From the NCBI GenBank assembly GCA_032191485.1, contig JAVDOI010000012.1:13849640-13913639 (forward strand): DNA of 64,000 bases, read 5' to 3'. The translations under genes and the position numbers were made by a program. Shown here in pieces: positions 1 through 14,039 of the stretch. Position 1 is the stretch's first letter. Each line of letters opens with the position of its first letter. Source of the DNA: Leptoclinus maculatus. Its lineage: Eukaryota > Chordata > Actinopteri > Perciformes > Stichaeidae. The notes under the pieces are model-generated. The model made no database searches, was not told where the DNA came from, and saw nothing but the letters and a program-made list of their open reading frames with translations.

Positions 1-191
1 TGTTGCTGATTGCTTGGCTCCAACTGGTTTCAGCGGCTAAAGTTTCATTGCTACCAAAGGATACATTCACACTTTTATGATCATGTTGAAATTGCACATA
101 AAGATACACATTCGACCAGCCAGTAAAGGACTGTACAATGACTACTATTGTCTTGATACCCTGTGTGCCAAGAAGAGGGCCTAATACACAC
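1..191. other. Downstream flank or alternative last intron of the HIPK-like gene
   Basis: No further kinase-like coding segment is visible between the stop codon at 192-194 and the window edge. It is either 3' untranslated sequence or, if the GTAAGT donor overlapping the stop is used, the beginning of an intron. Confidence 0.4.
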
Positions 192-2381
192 TTACAGACA
201 ACTGTTGCTCCTTGTTATGAATGGATGGGCCAGGATGTTGTTTGGGGTAATCCTGTTCCTGGGATCCATCTGAAGCATTGTCTTTAACAGCTCAACACAA
301 GCGTTCCTTGCACTGTTTGTTTGGTGCGGGCTCAACTAATTAAAAAAAAATTAAAAAAGAGATAAATTGACATCAGCCAAAATCACTCCCTGGCTCGTGA
401 TTGACTATTCAGTGGCATCATCTACTTGTCAACCTACTGTTTTCAGCTCGTCCAGAGAGGAGAACTGGTGACTCCTGTTATCCGAGGGCTCGATGCCCGT
501 TTGAGCCTGAAACTCCATTGGCGTCTTAAAGAGGACAAAAATCTACTTGAAGTGTCTCTTCATCAGAGTTAACGCTTTTATACTAACGGCAAATTATCTA
601 ATCGGGGATAATTCATGTTTGGCTATTTAAGTCAAAGAAGGGTGAAGTACTGTACCATTAGTGTCCATCGCACGAAAATAAGGTGCTTGCGACTTCCATG
701 ATAGAACCGCCCGGTATTTATTCCACCATTCAGAAGTCTCTTAGGAGGTTCACCCAGGAGGTCGATGATGAAACGCAGCTGGAGACAAAACACAACAGAA
801 ACGTCCTTATTGACTCTACTCTAACATGCTCTTAGAGCAGCCAAAATTATTAAAGATGCCTGACGTGTCAAAAGGAATATTACTACACACATTAAGATGG
901 ACGTAGGAATGAACCCGCAATGGTACTGACCGTATCATACTCGTGTCTCCCCGGGAAAAGTGAGAATCCGAGGAGCAACTCGGCCATTGCTAAGCCAAGA
1001 GACCAGACGTCGATGCTCTCAGTGAATGATAGGCCCAGAATGATTTCAGGTGACCTGATTGTGGAAGAACAGCCGACGTAATGAAATGAAGAACACTGTC
1101 ATGTTTAAAAGCATGAAAATACAACAGGGCATGAATCACCCCGAAATGAGAATGCACAGAATCAGTAGAAGGATGCCACAGCAACTTGCACGTGGGCCCT
1201 TGAATTCAACAATTTCCCTTCACTTGTGCTGTATAGGAAGCTTTTTAAAGTAGACTCCGTTCCAGGAGGCTCAGCATGATGTTTGCTGAGCTTTTTAAAA
1301 AGCTGAAACATGATACTGGGGTTTTCTGACGCTTACATACCACACTATTCTGTTCAGTACAATTTGACCACTTCATCGTTTTAGCCAAGAAACTATGATA
1401 ATTGTTTTGTTAACATGAAACAACTCTGATGGGAATTTGGGGTCGGGCACAAAGCTACAACTCAGGTATATCAAGTTTCTTTTCTTCTTTTTTTGTAAAG
1501 AGCAATGGAAAAAAACAACTGGGAATTTAAATCTAGTCCAACAGAAGAAAATAGTGCAAATACCCTCCAGCAGAGTAGTGTCATCTCAATAACTGACAGG
1601 AAAGGTCTAAAAGTCTCACCTGTAGCGAAGAGGCTGAACACACCCACACCGATGAGGCGAGGCTTCGCATGTCTCAAGACTTAAGCCAAAGTCAATGACT
1701 TTCACCCTGAATGGCTGTGTCTGATGATCCACCAGCAAGATGTTGTCCAGTTTTAAATCTGTATGGATCAGGCCGAGGCCCTTCAGGGCGCTTAATGCTG
1801 TGGCCACCTGCAAGTGAAGTCAAGTCACAGAATAAGAAGGATGTGCCCGAGTGGAAAACGGACAGAGCTTCAAATACTGCTTTCTATCTGGTATCCTTAC
1901 ATCTCTGATGATGGTCCTTATGCCATTAAAAGGCATAGGGACCCATTCTCTCTGGGACATGTACTCATAGAGGCTCATATCCAGCTTTTCAAAGACCATG
2001 AAGGTCCGGTCACGCCTGGAGAACCATTCAAGACATCTGACGATGTTGGACTTATCGAGGTCCAAACATCTGAGCTTCTCCAGTATGAAAATCTGGGGAT
2101 GAATTACAGTTTGATTACAGTCATCAACTTGTTATGCGATGGGACTTATAATAACTCAATCTCCTTTAGTAAAAAGAAAAGTGAATAGTGATCATCATGA
2201 AGCAGCTCACCTCCCTCATGTTGCTGTGCTTTGAATTTCTTTGTTTTAAGACCTTCACAGCCACCGTCTCTTTGGTGTCCCGTTTAAAACATTCGACGAC
2301 GTGTCCGTAGCACCCCTGGCCCAGAACATTCAGTATCTTATAGTTTCTTGAGATTCTGTTTGTTGGAGGTTTATTTGCCAT
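192..2381 (-). CDS. HIPK-like dual-specificity/Ser-Thr protein kinase, kinase-domain-only form
   Basis: Seven coding exons on the minus strand join in phase: 2381-2211, 2092-1901, 1807-1620, 1054-931, 778-656, 524-438, 335-192, giving 342 aa. All junctions are GT-AG. Seen: glycine loop GQGCYG (residues 21-26), VAVK with Lys43, catalytic loop HTDLKLDN (136-143), IDFG (159-162), SPE (185-187) where most kinases have APE, an IDVWSLG helix, and a C-lobe ending in AHPFITRS. The order and wording (LIHTDLK, VKVIDFG, PEIILGL, DLLGEPP, TGRF) are those of the homeodomain-interacting protein kinases, which phosphorylate transcription regulators in the nucleus. The protein stops just after the kinase domain, so the long C-terminal regions of HIPK1-3 are absent. 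The start is an ATG lying 2 nt after a 3' splice site (TTTGCAG), so a 5' untranslated exon must exist upstream; I did not place it. The stop (192-194) overlaps a GTAAGT donor, so a longer isoform is possible. Family call is firm; the exact paralogue is not. Confidence 0.85.
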
Positions 2382-2424
2382 TTCTGCAAAGAAAACCCAA
2401 AGCAAAGTGTGTGTCTGTTTATTC

Positions 2425-2505
2425 CAATTAGATTAGATTAGATTAGAAAACTGTATTAATCCCCAGTGGGGAAACTCATTTGCCACCAAAAGCTCATACA
2501 GACCA
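2425..2505. repeat. Short TTAGA tandem and degenerate retroelement-like tail
   Basis: A run of TTAGA units (2429-2446) is followed by a segment resembling the 'tttattgatccccagtgggg' tail that is common in fish LINE/SINE debris. Only the tandem is directly seen; the retroelement assignment is from memory of fish repeats. Confidence 0.35.
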
Positions 2506-2509
2506 TAAT

Positions 2510-4760
2510 TTCACATTTTCCTGTCTCAATAAGTGTTTTTAATTGTATCTAAAAGCCCCGCCTTGATGATTTTAATCAGATTACCCAGTGGTTGTGCAGA
2601 CAAAACATTGCCAGCTTGTTTTTACATTGCCCTCCCACCATGTTTGATTCAAGATGAACAACTTGCCTGGTAAAATGTACTTAAATTGCTGAAGTAATTT
2701 ACAAGTAGCCACCCACTGTTCCGGGTCCCAATGACTTCTTGCTAATTAAAACACTTCAATTAAAAATACAAATGTTGTATATGTCACTCGATGATGATTT
2801 CCACACTCTGTGATGTAGAATGTACTTTAGAACACGTCTGTCATCACATTGTTCTGAGCTGGAACTGTTCCAATTGTGTCATTAGAACTACAGGGAATGT
2901 AACAAATGTAGTTGCCAAAACTGTATTATACGAATAGGTTATTACCGTGGTGGTCAGATGGGCTTTAAACTCGTGACTTAACACACAATCATTCATACTA
3001 GAGACACAATAGACTGGTAAAAGATGAAATGGGTCAAATGTTTGTGTGTATGGTATGTCACACATTACTTAACTTTTATCTCACAATTTAGAAAAATCAT
3101 CTCTCATTGTATTGACTGTTTACAGCAGGTGTTTGCACTGCCAGTCTGTTGCCACTAGATGTCACTAAACATCTTTGAATTAACAAGAAGGGGATCTGTT
3201 GTTGAAGGTAGAATTTAAGATTTCTCATGAACATATAAATGTTGTATATCCAGTTGAAACTGACATATATTTAGTCGGAGTGCTGTAATGTAAATTGATA
3301 TCATCCGTCAGCTTAAGTTGGCTATCTGTATGTCAAAATAAACCATAGACCAGAAACAGTGGATCCCGAAGTGATCACAGCCTCTCAGGCCTTTTCCTCA
3401 GAATGATTATAGTTTGCCTAACATTGAATTCGGAGAGAATTTGATTTGTACAGAAAAATCTCTCAATATATATGTTTACAGAGAAGTAAAGTGTTCCTCA
3501 GTATACAGTATACACAGCAGAGAGGAGGAGGCATTATATTCTCAGTTTGCATTGTTTGTTCCAAGCAGAAAGGAAGGAAGGGAGGAGAAAAAAGTCCAAG
3601 ATTTCATTTTGTCTTCACTTCTTGAGGAGCTGTTACACACAGTCCGTGAGCACCTACACACGTATATGTAACAACAGAAAGAGATCATCCACGTGCGCAT
3701 CAAAGCATTGATGCACAGCTCTGAAAATGAACAGTTGTGACGTATTATGTCATGAGCATAAAGTTATTGCTCCTAAGAGTCAGACCAAGAGCAGCATCCC
3801 GCTAATCTGCTTTAAGGCTCACCAAAACAAACACCTCTTCTCTCTTCACCCTGTTTGTGTTAGATGTTGAGTGGCTTTGGCAGGGCGCTCCGCTGAGAGT
3901 TGAAAAGACCAGCGCTGCAAAAAAAACAAAACAAGAATATTCTTCCCCCCGAATGAACAGAGATGTTTGCTTCAGTGTTTTTGTCACATTTCTTTTTGAT
4001 GGAAAGTAGATAATTAGCACTTTATTCCTGTCAGACCAATCCATACAAAGGTGATGGAGGGCGGTGTTTTGTCTTATGTTTTCTCCAATAATGCACTAAA
4101 GACAGCCTGCACTGTGAGTGTCTGGTGGTTATATATGTAACAGGAAACAGTCAATTATACATATGTAGTTCTTTTCTCTTTATTGAGTTTACACTCAAAA
4201 TGTGATGTCATTTACTTGATTGAAAGAGGATGCAACGATTGCACATAGGAGTAAAAAGCTTTACAAATACACAAAACAACATTAATTGTATTTTGTAATT
4301 TTAGGGAAATTCTCACAATGAATAACCAAACTAACACCATTCATCATGTATTCATCAAGCTAACAGACAGACAATCTGACCCTGGGTCTGCCAAACAGAA
4401 ATCAGTCGTCCAAAAGTGACAAAACAGAGATTGCAAGATCTCTGTGCTGCAGTCCTTCATGTCCTCACGTTTCCTAAAACATGTCCATTATGATCTTTCC
4501 TTTGCTCACCTATGGGTTCCTTCTCTGTTTACAATGACCTTTTGAGTAAATGCAGCACTGTATTATACAAAGTAAAAGACTTTTGCACATCTTTAGAAGC
4601 CAGCAGGCTAACAGACCTTCCTTATGTAGGCCTAACAGTGGATGGAGATTCAGTAGGCCTGTTCGGCAGCTAAAGGACAAAAACATTCTGTCTCCCTTCC
4701 CTGCAGTGTAGTGCAATGTGGGCGTGATGGACAAGAAACAGCGGCGACGCCCCCTCCTCT
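2510..4760. other. Intergenic region between the HIPK-like gene and the PACSIN1 5' side
   Basis: AT-rich sequence with many stops on both strands. The few 60-90 aa open frames have no recognisable domain and no splice-linked partners. I see no gene here. An unmapped 5' untranslated exon of the minus-strand HIPK-like gene may lie within it. Confidence 0.5.
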
Positions 4761-5103
4761 TACAATCCTCCTTATTGGTTGGAAAGGGGAAGTCACATTT
4801 GGGGCTCTCCCCATTATTGAAACTGCCATATTATTTTAGAAATTGCCTATCTCTATTATCAACAACAAAAACATGTTTTCCACAGACTCAAATGTGATCC
4901 ATATGAAGCTTAAATGCTCATGAAACCCTAAAAATGCAAGTTCCCCACTCCTGCTGACACATCTGGCAAAGCTCCCCATAAGCTCATGTGGCTAATGTTG
5001 GGAGGGGAATTTGAAAAGTCCCGTTTCCAAGTTGCATTCGCTCGCTCGTTTTCCCTGCAGCCCATTCCTTGTTGTCCATTGAAAGGAATTCGTTGGGCCA
5101 ACC

Positions 5104-5153
<50 letters not shown>

Positions 5154-5336
5154 ACACACCCTCCGACGTGCGCCTGTGCCGTGGAGCTCCCCCTTGCTGC
5201 GTGCATCGTGATCTAGTTGATGCAGAGTCTTGCAGAGAGAACGCAGGGTCACCTTCTGTCACTGCAAGGGGAAATACCGAATAAATCGCAGCGCAGGCCA
5301 CTGGGTAGTAGTGCACCTAAGCAGCAGCAGCATCGG
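4740..5336 (+). promoter_or_regulatory. Candidate promoter and first non-coding exon of PACSIN1
   Basis: The base composition rises in GC and CpG from about 4740. An inverted CCAAT box (ATTGG, 4773-4777) is present, and GCAGCAGCAGCATCGG ending at 5336 is followed directly by a consensus donor GTAAGT. This fits a first untranslated exon spliced onward to the exon candidate at 12128 or to 24333. It is inference only: no coding sequence supports it, and a 34-bp poly-C tract interrupts the segment. Confidence 0.3.
5106..5159 (+). repeat. Poly-C tract (34 nt) followed by (CA)n
   Basis: An uninterrupted C run at 5106-5139 continues directly into about ten CA dinucleotides. The length is directly visible but could be affected by assembly error in homopolymers. 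Confidence 0.9.
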
Positions 5337-5953
5337 GTAAGTCGGTCAGTCCGTGTGTGTGTCTCTGCTCTGTCTCTGTGTTGATGGCACATCGCTGCAC
5401 TGGCGAAGAGAAGCTGAGCATCCTTTCAGCAAAGGGCGACGTGGGGATAGAGGAATCTCATCCCGTCTCTGCCGCGACACCAACCAAGTAGGCTACTACA
5501 GATTCACCAGCAATACGATGGCGATTTGTGAATTATGCATGCGTAATTTTAAACGGTGTACCGTTGTTGGCACGCGCCAAGGGTGCAGAGGAGCATCTTG
5601 CATCATCTTGGATTACTACTGCATGCTTTTGTCGTTTGGTTTGGTTTTGCAGAGTCAAGCTAACGTTGCTCTGAGATGACAGGATGATGCAGGGTGTTGT
5701 TGTGTTTTTTTACTATGCAGCTCTTTCTCCTGCAGAATGAGCGAATTTGACCTCAGTGTACATTAGCGATGTGTGTGCCTGCTTAAAATATAGCTCCACA
5801 GTAGGAATATGATATCAAACGCTGTTGCCATGTTAAGTGCACTATAGCAGATGGAGATGGTGGTCTAGGATTGCCATTTTATGTTCCTGTCCATGCGTCA
5901 AACGGGTAAACAAGACCAGGATCGTGATGTCGTAATCACCACCTACTTTATGT

Positions 5954-5986
<33 letters not shown>
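5954..5986 (+). repeat. Poly-G tract (33 nt)
   Basis: An uninterrupted run of 33 G lies about 0.8 kb downstream of the poly-C tract, in opposite base sense, so the two could pair. Confidence 0.9.
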
Positions 5987-5987
<1 letters not shown>

Positions 5988-6660
5988 GTTATATCGGTAC
6001 AAACACACCGGATAGCAGGCAGGAATGTTGTACATTTGAGGGGTTCTCAGTGAAATGGACGTTAAGGAGAGCGCTCCGCTCCGACGTTATGTAATTGGTT
6101 GTCACAGCAGAAAGCGAGAGGAGCCATCTCTAGCGTCATTGTTTCTTCTCTGGCAAACTAACCGCACCACAGAGGAGGAGCATCCTGTTTTCCACACGGG
6201 ATTAGGTGCATGTGGTCTATTTAATCATTCATCGAATCTGCCTCCGAGCTGAAACGCATCCAGGCTTATACGGCTGACTAAACCCGATCTCGTGGCCACA
6301 TTTGTGAGTTTAGCAGCAGGAGATGTTTATCTGGTTGCTGGTGTGTTTCTGGTTCAACGGAAGCCGGGGCGTCACATTCTGCCCCCAATAAAACAACCAG
6401 CCCTGCTCGAAAGCATACAGTTACAATACAACAGGGACCGATCAAATGGGCTCTTATGGGTTTTATTGGTATTTTTGTAGCGTCAAATGGTGACGTAGCA
6501 GATGACAGGCAGCTCGCGCGTGCACGCCTCAGCTTGTTTTGGAGCTGTCCGCGGTGCTGAATCCACTGTTTGCTGGAGTGCATGTCTGTCAGCGGCCAAG
6601 GTGCCCCCACGAGAGCCCGACACCAGCCCGCAGAGAGGAGATGATGATACTGTCAAGGGA

Positions 6661-6688
6661 GGGGGGGGGGGGGGGGGGGATAGGGGGG
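6661..6688 (+). repeat. Poly-G tract
   Basis: Nineteen G, then ATA, then a second short G run. It is of the same kind as the tract at 5954. Confidence 0.85.
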
Positions 6689-6823
6689 GTAATCCAATTG
6701 TATTGTGTAAAGGGGAGTCAAAGAGCACTTGCTATTTATTAGCAGACTCCTCACTCTTCACCGTGGAGACGAGTTAATAGTACATCACCAGGAACTCCAT
6801 GATATTTTAGCAAAGGCAGAATC

Positions 6824-6959
<136 letters not shown>

Positions 6960-7676
6960 GTAGCAGTGTTTCCCAAACGTAATGGCTTGTGACCTCTCAA
7001 AATTAAGCAATATGTGGTTCTGATTACAAAACACAAAAATAATGGCCTTTTCGAGAGGATTTTACAGCCTGTAGAGATAAAAATAAAAAATGGAAATAAA
7101 TGATTTCACCTGGGGGAAAGAAAGTAAGCAAAAGTTAGCAAAGTCCGAGGAGAATAAACATAATTTTGTGCAGCTCATATCTTGTATTTTCTTTGTTATC
7201 CCTGCAGATGTATCATCAGATCTATGTTCACATTTATCCAGAGGTTGGGCTCCACAGATCTGTCAACGTAGGCCTAAATTTGGGCCCAGTAAGTAAAGCT
7301 GGGGATCGAACCTTAATACGTATTTGGTACAGATGTGAGACACCAAATATCAAAAACTGTCAATTACCAGAAGCTGCCATTGAATGTCTGGGCAGATTTA
7401 TAATCTTTTTCACTTTAGTTCCTGGTTTAAAAATGTTTTCATAAAATTTTGTCTGGGCAAATAAATTGTACAGCTGCTTGTGTTTATGCTTTTTGAGAAG
7501 ATTTGAGAAGTTTGGCGCCTCTTGTTAAAAATGGAAAACATTTTGTCAGCTGCATATTATTGTTTTTGTATCAATGAAACTCAGGTATTGTTTTGCTGCT
7601 GGTTTTGAAAAAATCCAAATATCCACCCTTTAATGGTAAGCCTCACAACTACTTCTCTATCTATGTGCATTTGTTT

Positions 7677-9358
<1,682 letters not shown>

Positions 9359-9391
<33 letters not shown>
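9359..9391 (+). repeat. (TG)n microsatellite
   Basis: About 16 TG units. Confidence 0.95.
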
Positions 9392-9392
<1 letters not shown>

Positions 9393-9604
9393 ATGATCTT
9401 TTGGGGCAAATTCAAAATGGAGTCCCAGCGCGCCCAGTCATGAATCATGCGCTGGAGTTTGGATCGATTGCTGGTGTGTGGACGGTGAAACGTCGGCGTC
9501 AGTGGGGTTCTGGTGATAATTGGTGACACGCGAATGCACTTGCGAGTGCATCGGTTTCAGGTTATTGCTTTGAACACTAGAGGGTGTGTTCCTCATGGGC
9601 ACAC

Positions 9605-9830
9605 TCAGACAGATGGCAATGGCAGTTTTATTGATGTTGCACATTTCATTACATGTAGAATCAAAGGGCTTTACATTAAGGACAACATATAAGAATATAG
9701 ATGTAAGCAAGAGAACATATTGGCGTATCAACATAAATAAAGGAATACAGTAGTACACACAAGCATACACCCAACCACACAGCAATAAAAACACAAAACA
9801 TTGACACGATCATGTAGAAACACATTCAAA
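9605..9830. repeat. Probable dispersed retroelement fragment
   Basis: It contains wording such as 'tttattgatgttgcacatttc' split around 'caaagggctttacatta', a pattern I know from abundant fish interspersed repeats. There is no second full copy in this window, so the assignment is tentative. Confidence 0.35.
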
Positions 9831-9894
9831 GCATATGATTTCTTCTTGACTGGATAGTAAGCAGTTCATGTTGTTATGTGTATGCGTGTGTATG

Positions 9895-10070
9895 AGTCAA
9901 ATGTGATATTTCGTCTGACCAACAGTCCAAAACCCAAAGATATAGATATTTAATTTGTTATTATACATGAAGAAAACGAGCAAATATTCACATTTAAGTA
10001 GCTGGAAACAGATATTTTTGGGGTAAATTTGATGAATCTATTATCAAAATAGTTTTCTGTTCATAGTTTC
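9895..10070 (+). repeat. Dispersed repeat family A, copy 1 ('accaacagtccaaaaccc')
   Basis: The segment reads gaccaacagtccaaaaccc, aaagatat, a diverged gcaaatattcacattt and agctggaaac, in the same order as the copy at 10840-11110. It matches an interspersed repeat common in teleosts. No coding capacity is seen. Confidence 0.6.
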
Positions 10071-10839
10071 ACATCTGACTGCAGCTACCTGCTGAATGAT
10101 TGATGATTTCTTCACCGGGAGACTTGCTGATCTCTGTATCTTTCAGACGGAACAGTGAAATACAGGATACAGTGACCGTGACTCAGCATTTCGACATGAA
10201 TTTGTGCCAGAGTCTGTTGGATGTGGTCATTGTCAGGCCTCCGTTTTGCTCATCCTGTTCATAACAAGGTGCAGCAGGAGCAAAATCCCAGCAGCAAGAT
10301 TCAATCAAACTACGTCAGTGACTAAAAACACAGACTTGTTCTTGGTTAGTGCTCGCTGTGGTGACCCCGGTGCGAGGTTGGCACCTGTTGCTCGCGCGCT
10401 GTCACAAATAGATTACTGATAAAAGCCCTATTAACATGTCTGAGGTTTTTACAAAGACGATCAATTTGACTTTGAAATGCTTTAGAAACAGGAGGTCTGA
10501 AAAATCTACATTTGAGTAAATGTTTTGCCACCCAAATTAAATAGTTTACAGGATATTCAACCTTTGTTTCATTTACATTTAACACTTCTTTCTTGACAGG
10601 GATTGTGTAAAGGCGATAAAGTATCCCATGGATATGAGATATGAGTTTACAGTTTTGCAAATGCAGAAAAGAGAATAACTTCTGTCAGTCACGTGACGCT
10701 TTCAAGGACGTATTAAGCTGAATTAAAGTCATTATCGCTTCATCGATGTTCTCCACTGAATGTCTTGTTATTAAAGAGAAGACGAGATGGCCATACGATG
10801 ATGTGAGCATGACGTTGAAGCTAGAGATTCAGCTAGCGG

Positions 10840-11110
10840 TTGTTTTCGTTGCTGATTGATTTTGTCGACTATTCGTTAGATCAAATTTGGAATAAGTTTC
10901 CCAGAGGCTTCAAAATGCTTGGTATTTCCTTTAAACGGTCTACGGCCCAAAGATATTCATTTATATTGGTGGAAAACAGAGAAAAGCAGCAAATCCTCAC
11001 ATTTGATAAGTTGGAAGTTTTGCTTGCAATATGACAAATGATCCAAATTCTTCTCAGTTTACTTTTCTGTCAATCAATTAATCGACTTATTGTTTTTGCA
11101 TACGATGAAG
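10840..11110 (+). repeat. Dispersed repeat family A, copy 2
   Basis: It contains gcagcaaatcctcacattt and a closing segment rich in TCAATTAATCGACTTAT, alongside aaagatattca. It has the same orientation as the copies at 9895 and 48005. Confidence 0.65.
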
Positions 11111-12127
11111 CTACAGTCCAAGTGCTTGTTTCAAGTTCATCAAACCACAGATTGTTTCAGTGTAGAGTTTAGGTTTCTTTTCCTTTATTTCATGTAAATT
11201 CAACATTTCAAACCAGCAACAGCACTGGACTAATTCATGTAGAAAAGCAGCATTATGATCCAGTGGATGATCCCAGCACAAGTGCATATAAGTAGGTCAT
11301 AATTTAATCATGGTATCAGGATGTTGCAGGGGGGATTAAACATAGTAGTTTAAATAACATGGTGTATGGAGAAAAGTAGGGAGAAAAGTCTCCGATGTTT
11401 AAAGAAACAGATGTGGCGTGGTAATTGCATTGTCACACTCATTTGAACCTTTATACTTCAATATATTACATAACTGTAGATTTCAGTCACCAGTTTTATC
11501 TTAACAATCAAATGATTCATCTTAACACAACAGTTGTGTAATAAACAGGATTCCACCTCTTTGAAGTTTAATATTTGATACATCACATATCGAATATACT
11601 TCTATATTGCTGTTTAAAGTTTTGCAGTGTGGGCGAGCAGTACGTGTTGAATTGTGTGGGCTGCATACTGCTACAATGTGGTACGTGTTAGTGACTAAAT
11701 GAATGCTGAATATATATATACATGATATATGATATTATTTAACTTATATCAGTGTATATGTTGTCTGCTGACACATGTTCAGAAATAATAGCAGAATTCA
11801 CATCAAAGTCCTTTAGAGCTAAAGTGCATAATAACCTGTTACTGTGTTTGAAGAGCACAAGTTAAGTTCGTGACATTATCCTTTTTCATTTTGGTTATAA
11901 TTCTGTTAACATGCTGGTGTTTTGTTGTACAACTCCAAAGAAACAGAGGTGGCTGACATTCATTGTGTTGCTTTCTACAATCTGTTACTATAATTGGTGT
12001 TTTGACACGTGTTGTTGGACTGATTTCCATTTATATCCTCATTAAGAGCAATTTATCAGCACTTCAACTTACTGTTAACTTTATGCTCAAAAGACTGACC
12101 CCTACATCTCATGTTTTATTTCCACAG

Positions 12128-12200
12128 GTGATCTCCTGCAGGGGACCAACAGCTCTCTTTCTCAGGTTTATGGAAACCTGACCTATCATTGGTGGAGAAG
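12128..12200 (+). other. Candidate internal non-coding exon (PACSIN1 5' UTR)
   Basis: A 73-bp segment has a strong pyrimidine-rich acceptor (TTTATTTCCACAG) immediately before it and the donor GTGAGT immediately after it. It lies between the putative PACSIN1 promoter and the first coding exon, on the right strand. A 5' untranslated exon is the simplest reading, but splice sites alone occur by chance in introns. Confidence 0.3.
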
Positions 12201-14030
12201 GTGAGTTCTACCTGTTTGTGCCGTCTGTTCTCCCAAAATCTTCCCGCTCGCTTGATCCTCAAGTTTCACAGGTACTCCAGACGGCCCACCAAGTGCTATT
12301 TAAGTACTTTTTGTATAATGTATAATGCTTTACACACCACTTGAGGTAATGAATAGCTCTTTGTCAGTGGCGTTAATATTTCATGAGGGTGGTCCCATCT
12401 GTCACTGAGCTAACTGGAGGTCATTTTAGTTTCCCTTTTTAGACTTATATTAGATTGAATTATTGAATTCTTTATTTGGTTTACTCTGTACGTGATGAAC
12501 ATTACGCTACTGTAGTATTACATTTCAGCCTTCCAGCCACAGTCGATGGTAACCACTGATCTGTAGTCTCTTTGGGTCTCGTTAACATTTATACTCTCTT
12601 AGTAATTTGGGTTTGTCTTCAGAGGAGGTAATCTCAGAATTTATCTTTTATTCTCTCACTAAGCGCAGCTCTCACTGGAGAGAATAGTAACTCGCGAGGC
12701 AATATTGATTTCCTTGTTTCATATGTTTGTATTGTGTGTATTACAGCAGAACCTCGCTGCAGCAGGGAGGTTAAGCAGCTGTTTGATGAGCGCAGACTGT
12801 TGTTTTCATGGCCCAGGTTCAGTAAGGCTTCTCCAGGGATCCTGTGCAGTTTGGACTGGAAGATGAAGCTGGGCCTGAGTTTATACTGTAGCTAAACTAA
12901 GTATGCTCAAAGGTTTAGCGGGAACTTAGAACATAATATCCCCAGCAGTAATATCATACCCTCTAATTACCTTTTGTCGTGTTAGTATAATGTTGCATTT
13001 TTGAGTTGCAGAAATGCCTTTTTTCTTCAGTTAAATTTTTTTAGATAACCATAAAATGGTTTATCAAATCGGGGGATTCTTAGTTTTTAGTCATGCTATT
13101 TTAAAACGTTTAATTAAGGACAATATGTACCAATTTGATTCCGCATTTTTACAATATCAACATGGCATTATTTAAGAAATCACTTAAAGATATCACCGTT
13201 TAATAAAGTCTCGAAGTCTATCCATTCATGATTACTTTTTGAGAAAGAAGAAATGAAGTATTTGAGGTGGTAATACAAAACATCTGTAATATTCTTATAT
13301 ATTAAAAAGAATAACAGCTCTTTTGAGGAGGAGGAAGTTAAGAATGTATGTGGTACAATCTAGATTTGCTGTTGCAGCAGAGCCAGTAATAGAGTTTAAA
13401 TAGCAAGAAACCAAATAAAACCTACCATTTTATTTGATGTATTTGTTATCTGTCAGACCCACTTTGCAGCATTGGCCTATAAACATTTTTAAAGTAGGAT
13501 GTTCTAAATTCCAAAGTCAAATTTAGAGTTGTCCACCAGCTGGGGAGGTCGCCCAGGCTTGGTGGCTTGTTTATGCCTTCGGGCTGGTTAGCCAATTCCT
13601 ACATGGACACATTTACACCACACTTATTTATTTGTCTTCTTTATTTAACAACCAGCAGCACTAGTTTGGCTCCCGATTAGACGTATCCATCCATCACTCT
13701 CTAAGCCAAATTGGCCGTATCTGTTGTCACGACTGCCTCAAATAAATACTACATGTGTGTGCCAATTCCAAGTGTGATGTAGTCTTGAGCTTTTGCTTTT
13801 TAGTGCTGAGTTGAGTCTTCAGCAGTCAGATTTGACTCTCGCCGTAAAACAAGTCTTGGTCCAGTCGCGAGTCCGGTCTTGATTTTTGGCAAACTCAGAT
13901 ATGATTTCAAGTCTTCAGTCTCAGGCACACAGTCAGTTACTCTCCCTAAATGACCTCTGGGTATAAATAGGGATGTGAGGTGATTATAGTCTGGACATTC
14001 AGTTGACAGATCTCTGGGCAAACTGGTTTT
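12201..14030. other. Putative PACSIN1 5' intron, no gene seen
   Basis: AT-rich non-coding sequence without a recognisable domain, RNA gene or long tandem repeat. Confidence 0.45.
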
Positions 14031-14039
14031 GTTGCATGT

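Noticed and set aside
4928..5316. Open frames through the poly-C/(CA)n tract
   Set aside because: They encode only poly-Gly, poly-Pro or Thr-His runs from the microsatellite.
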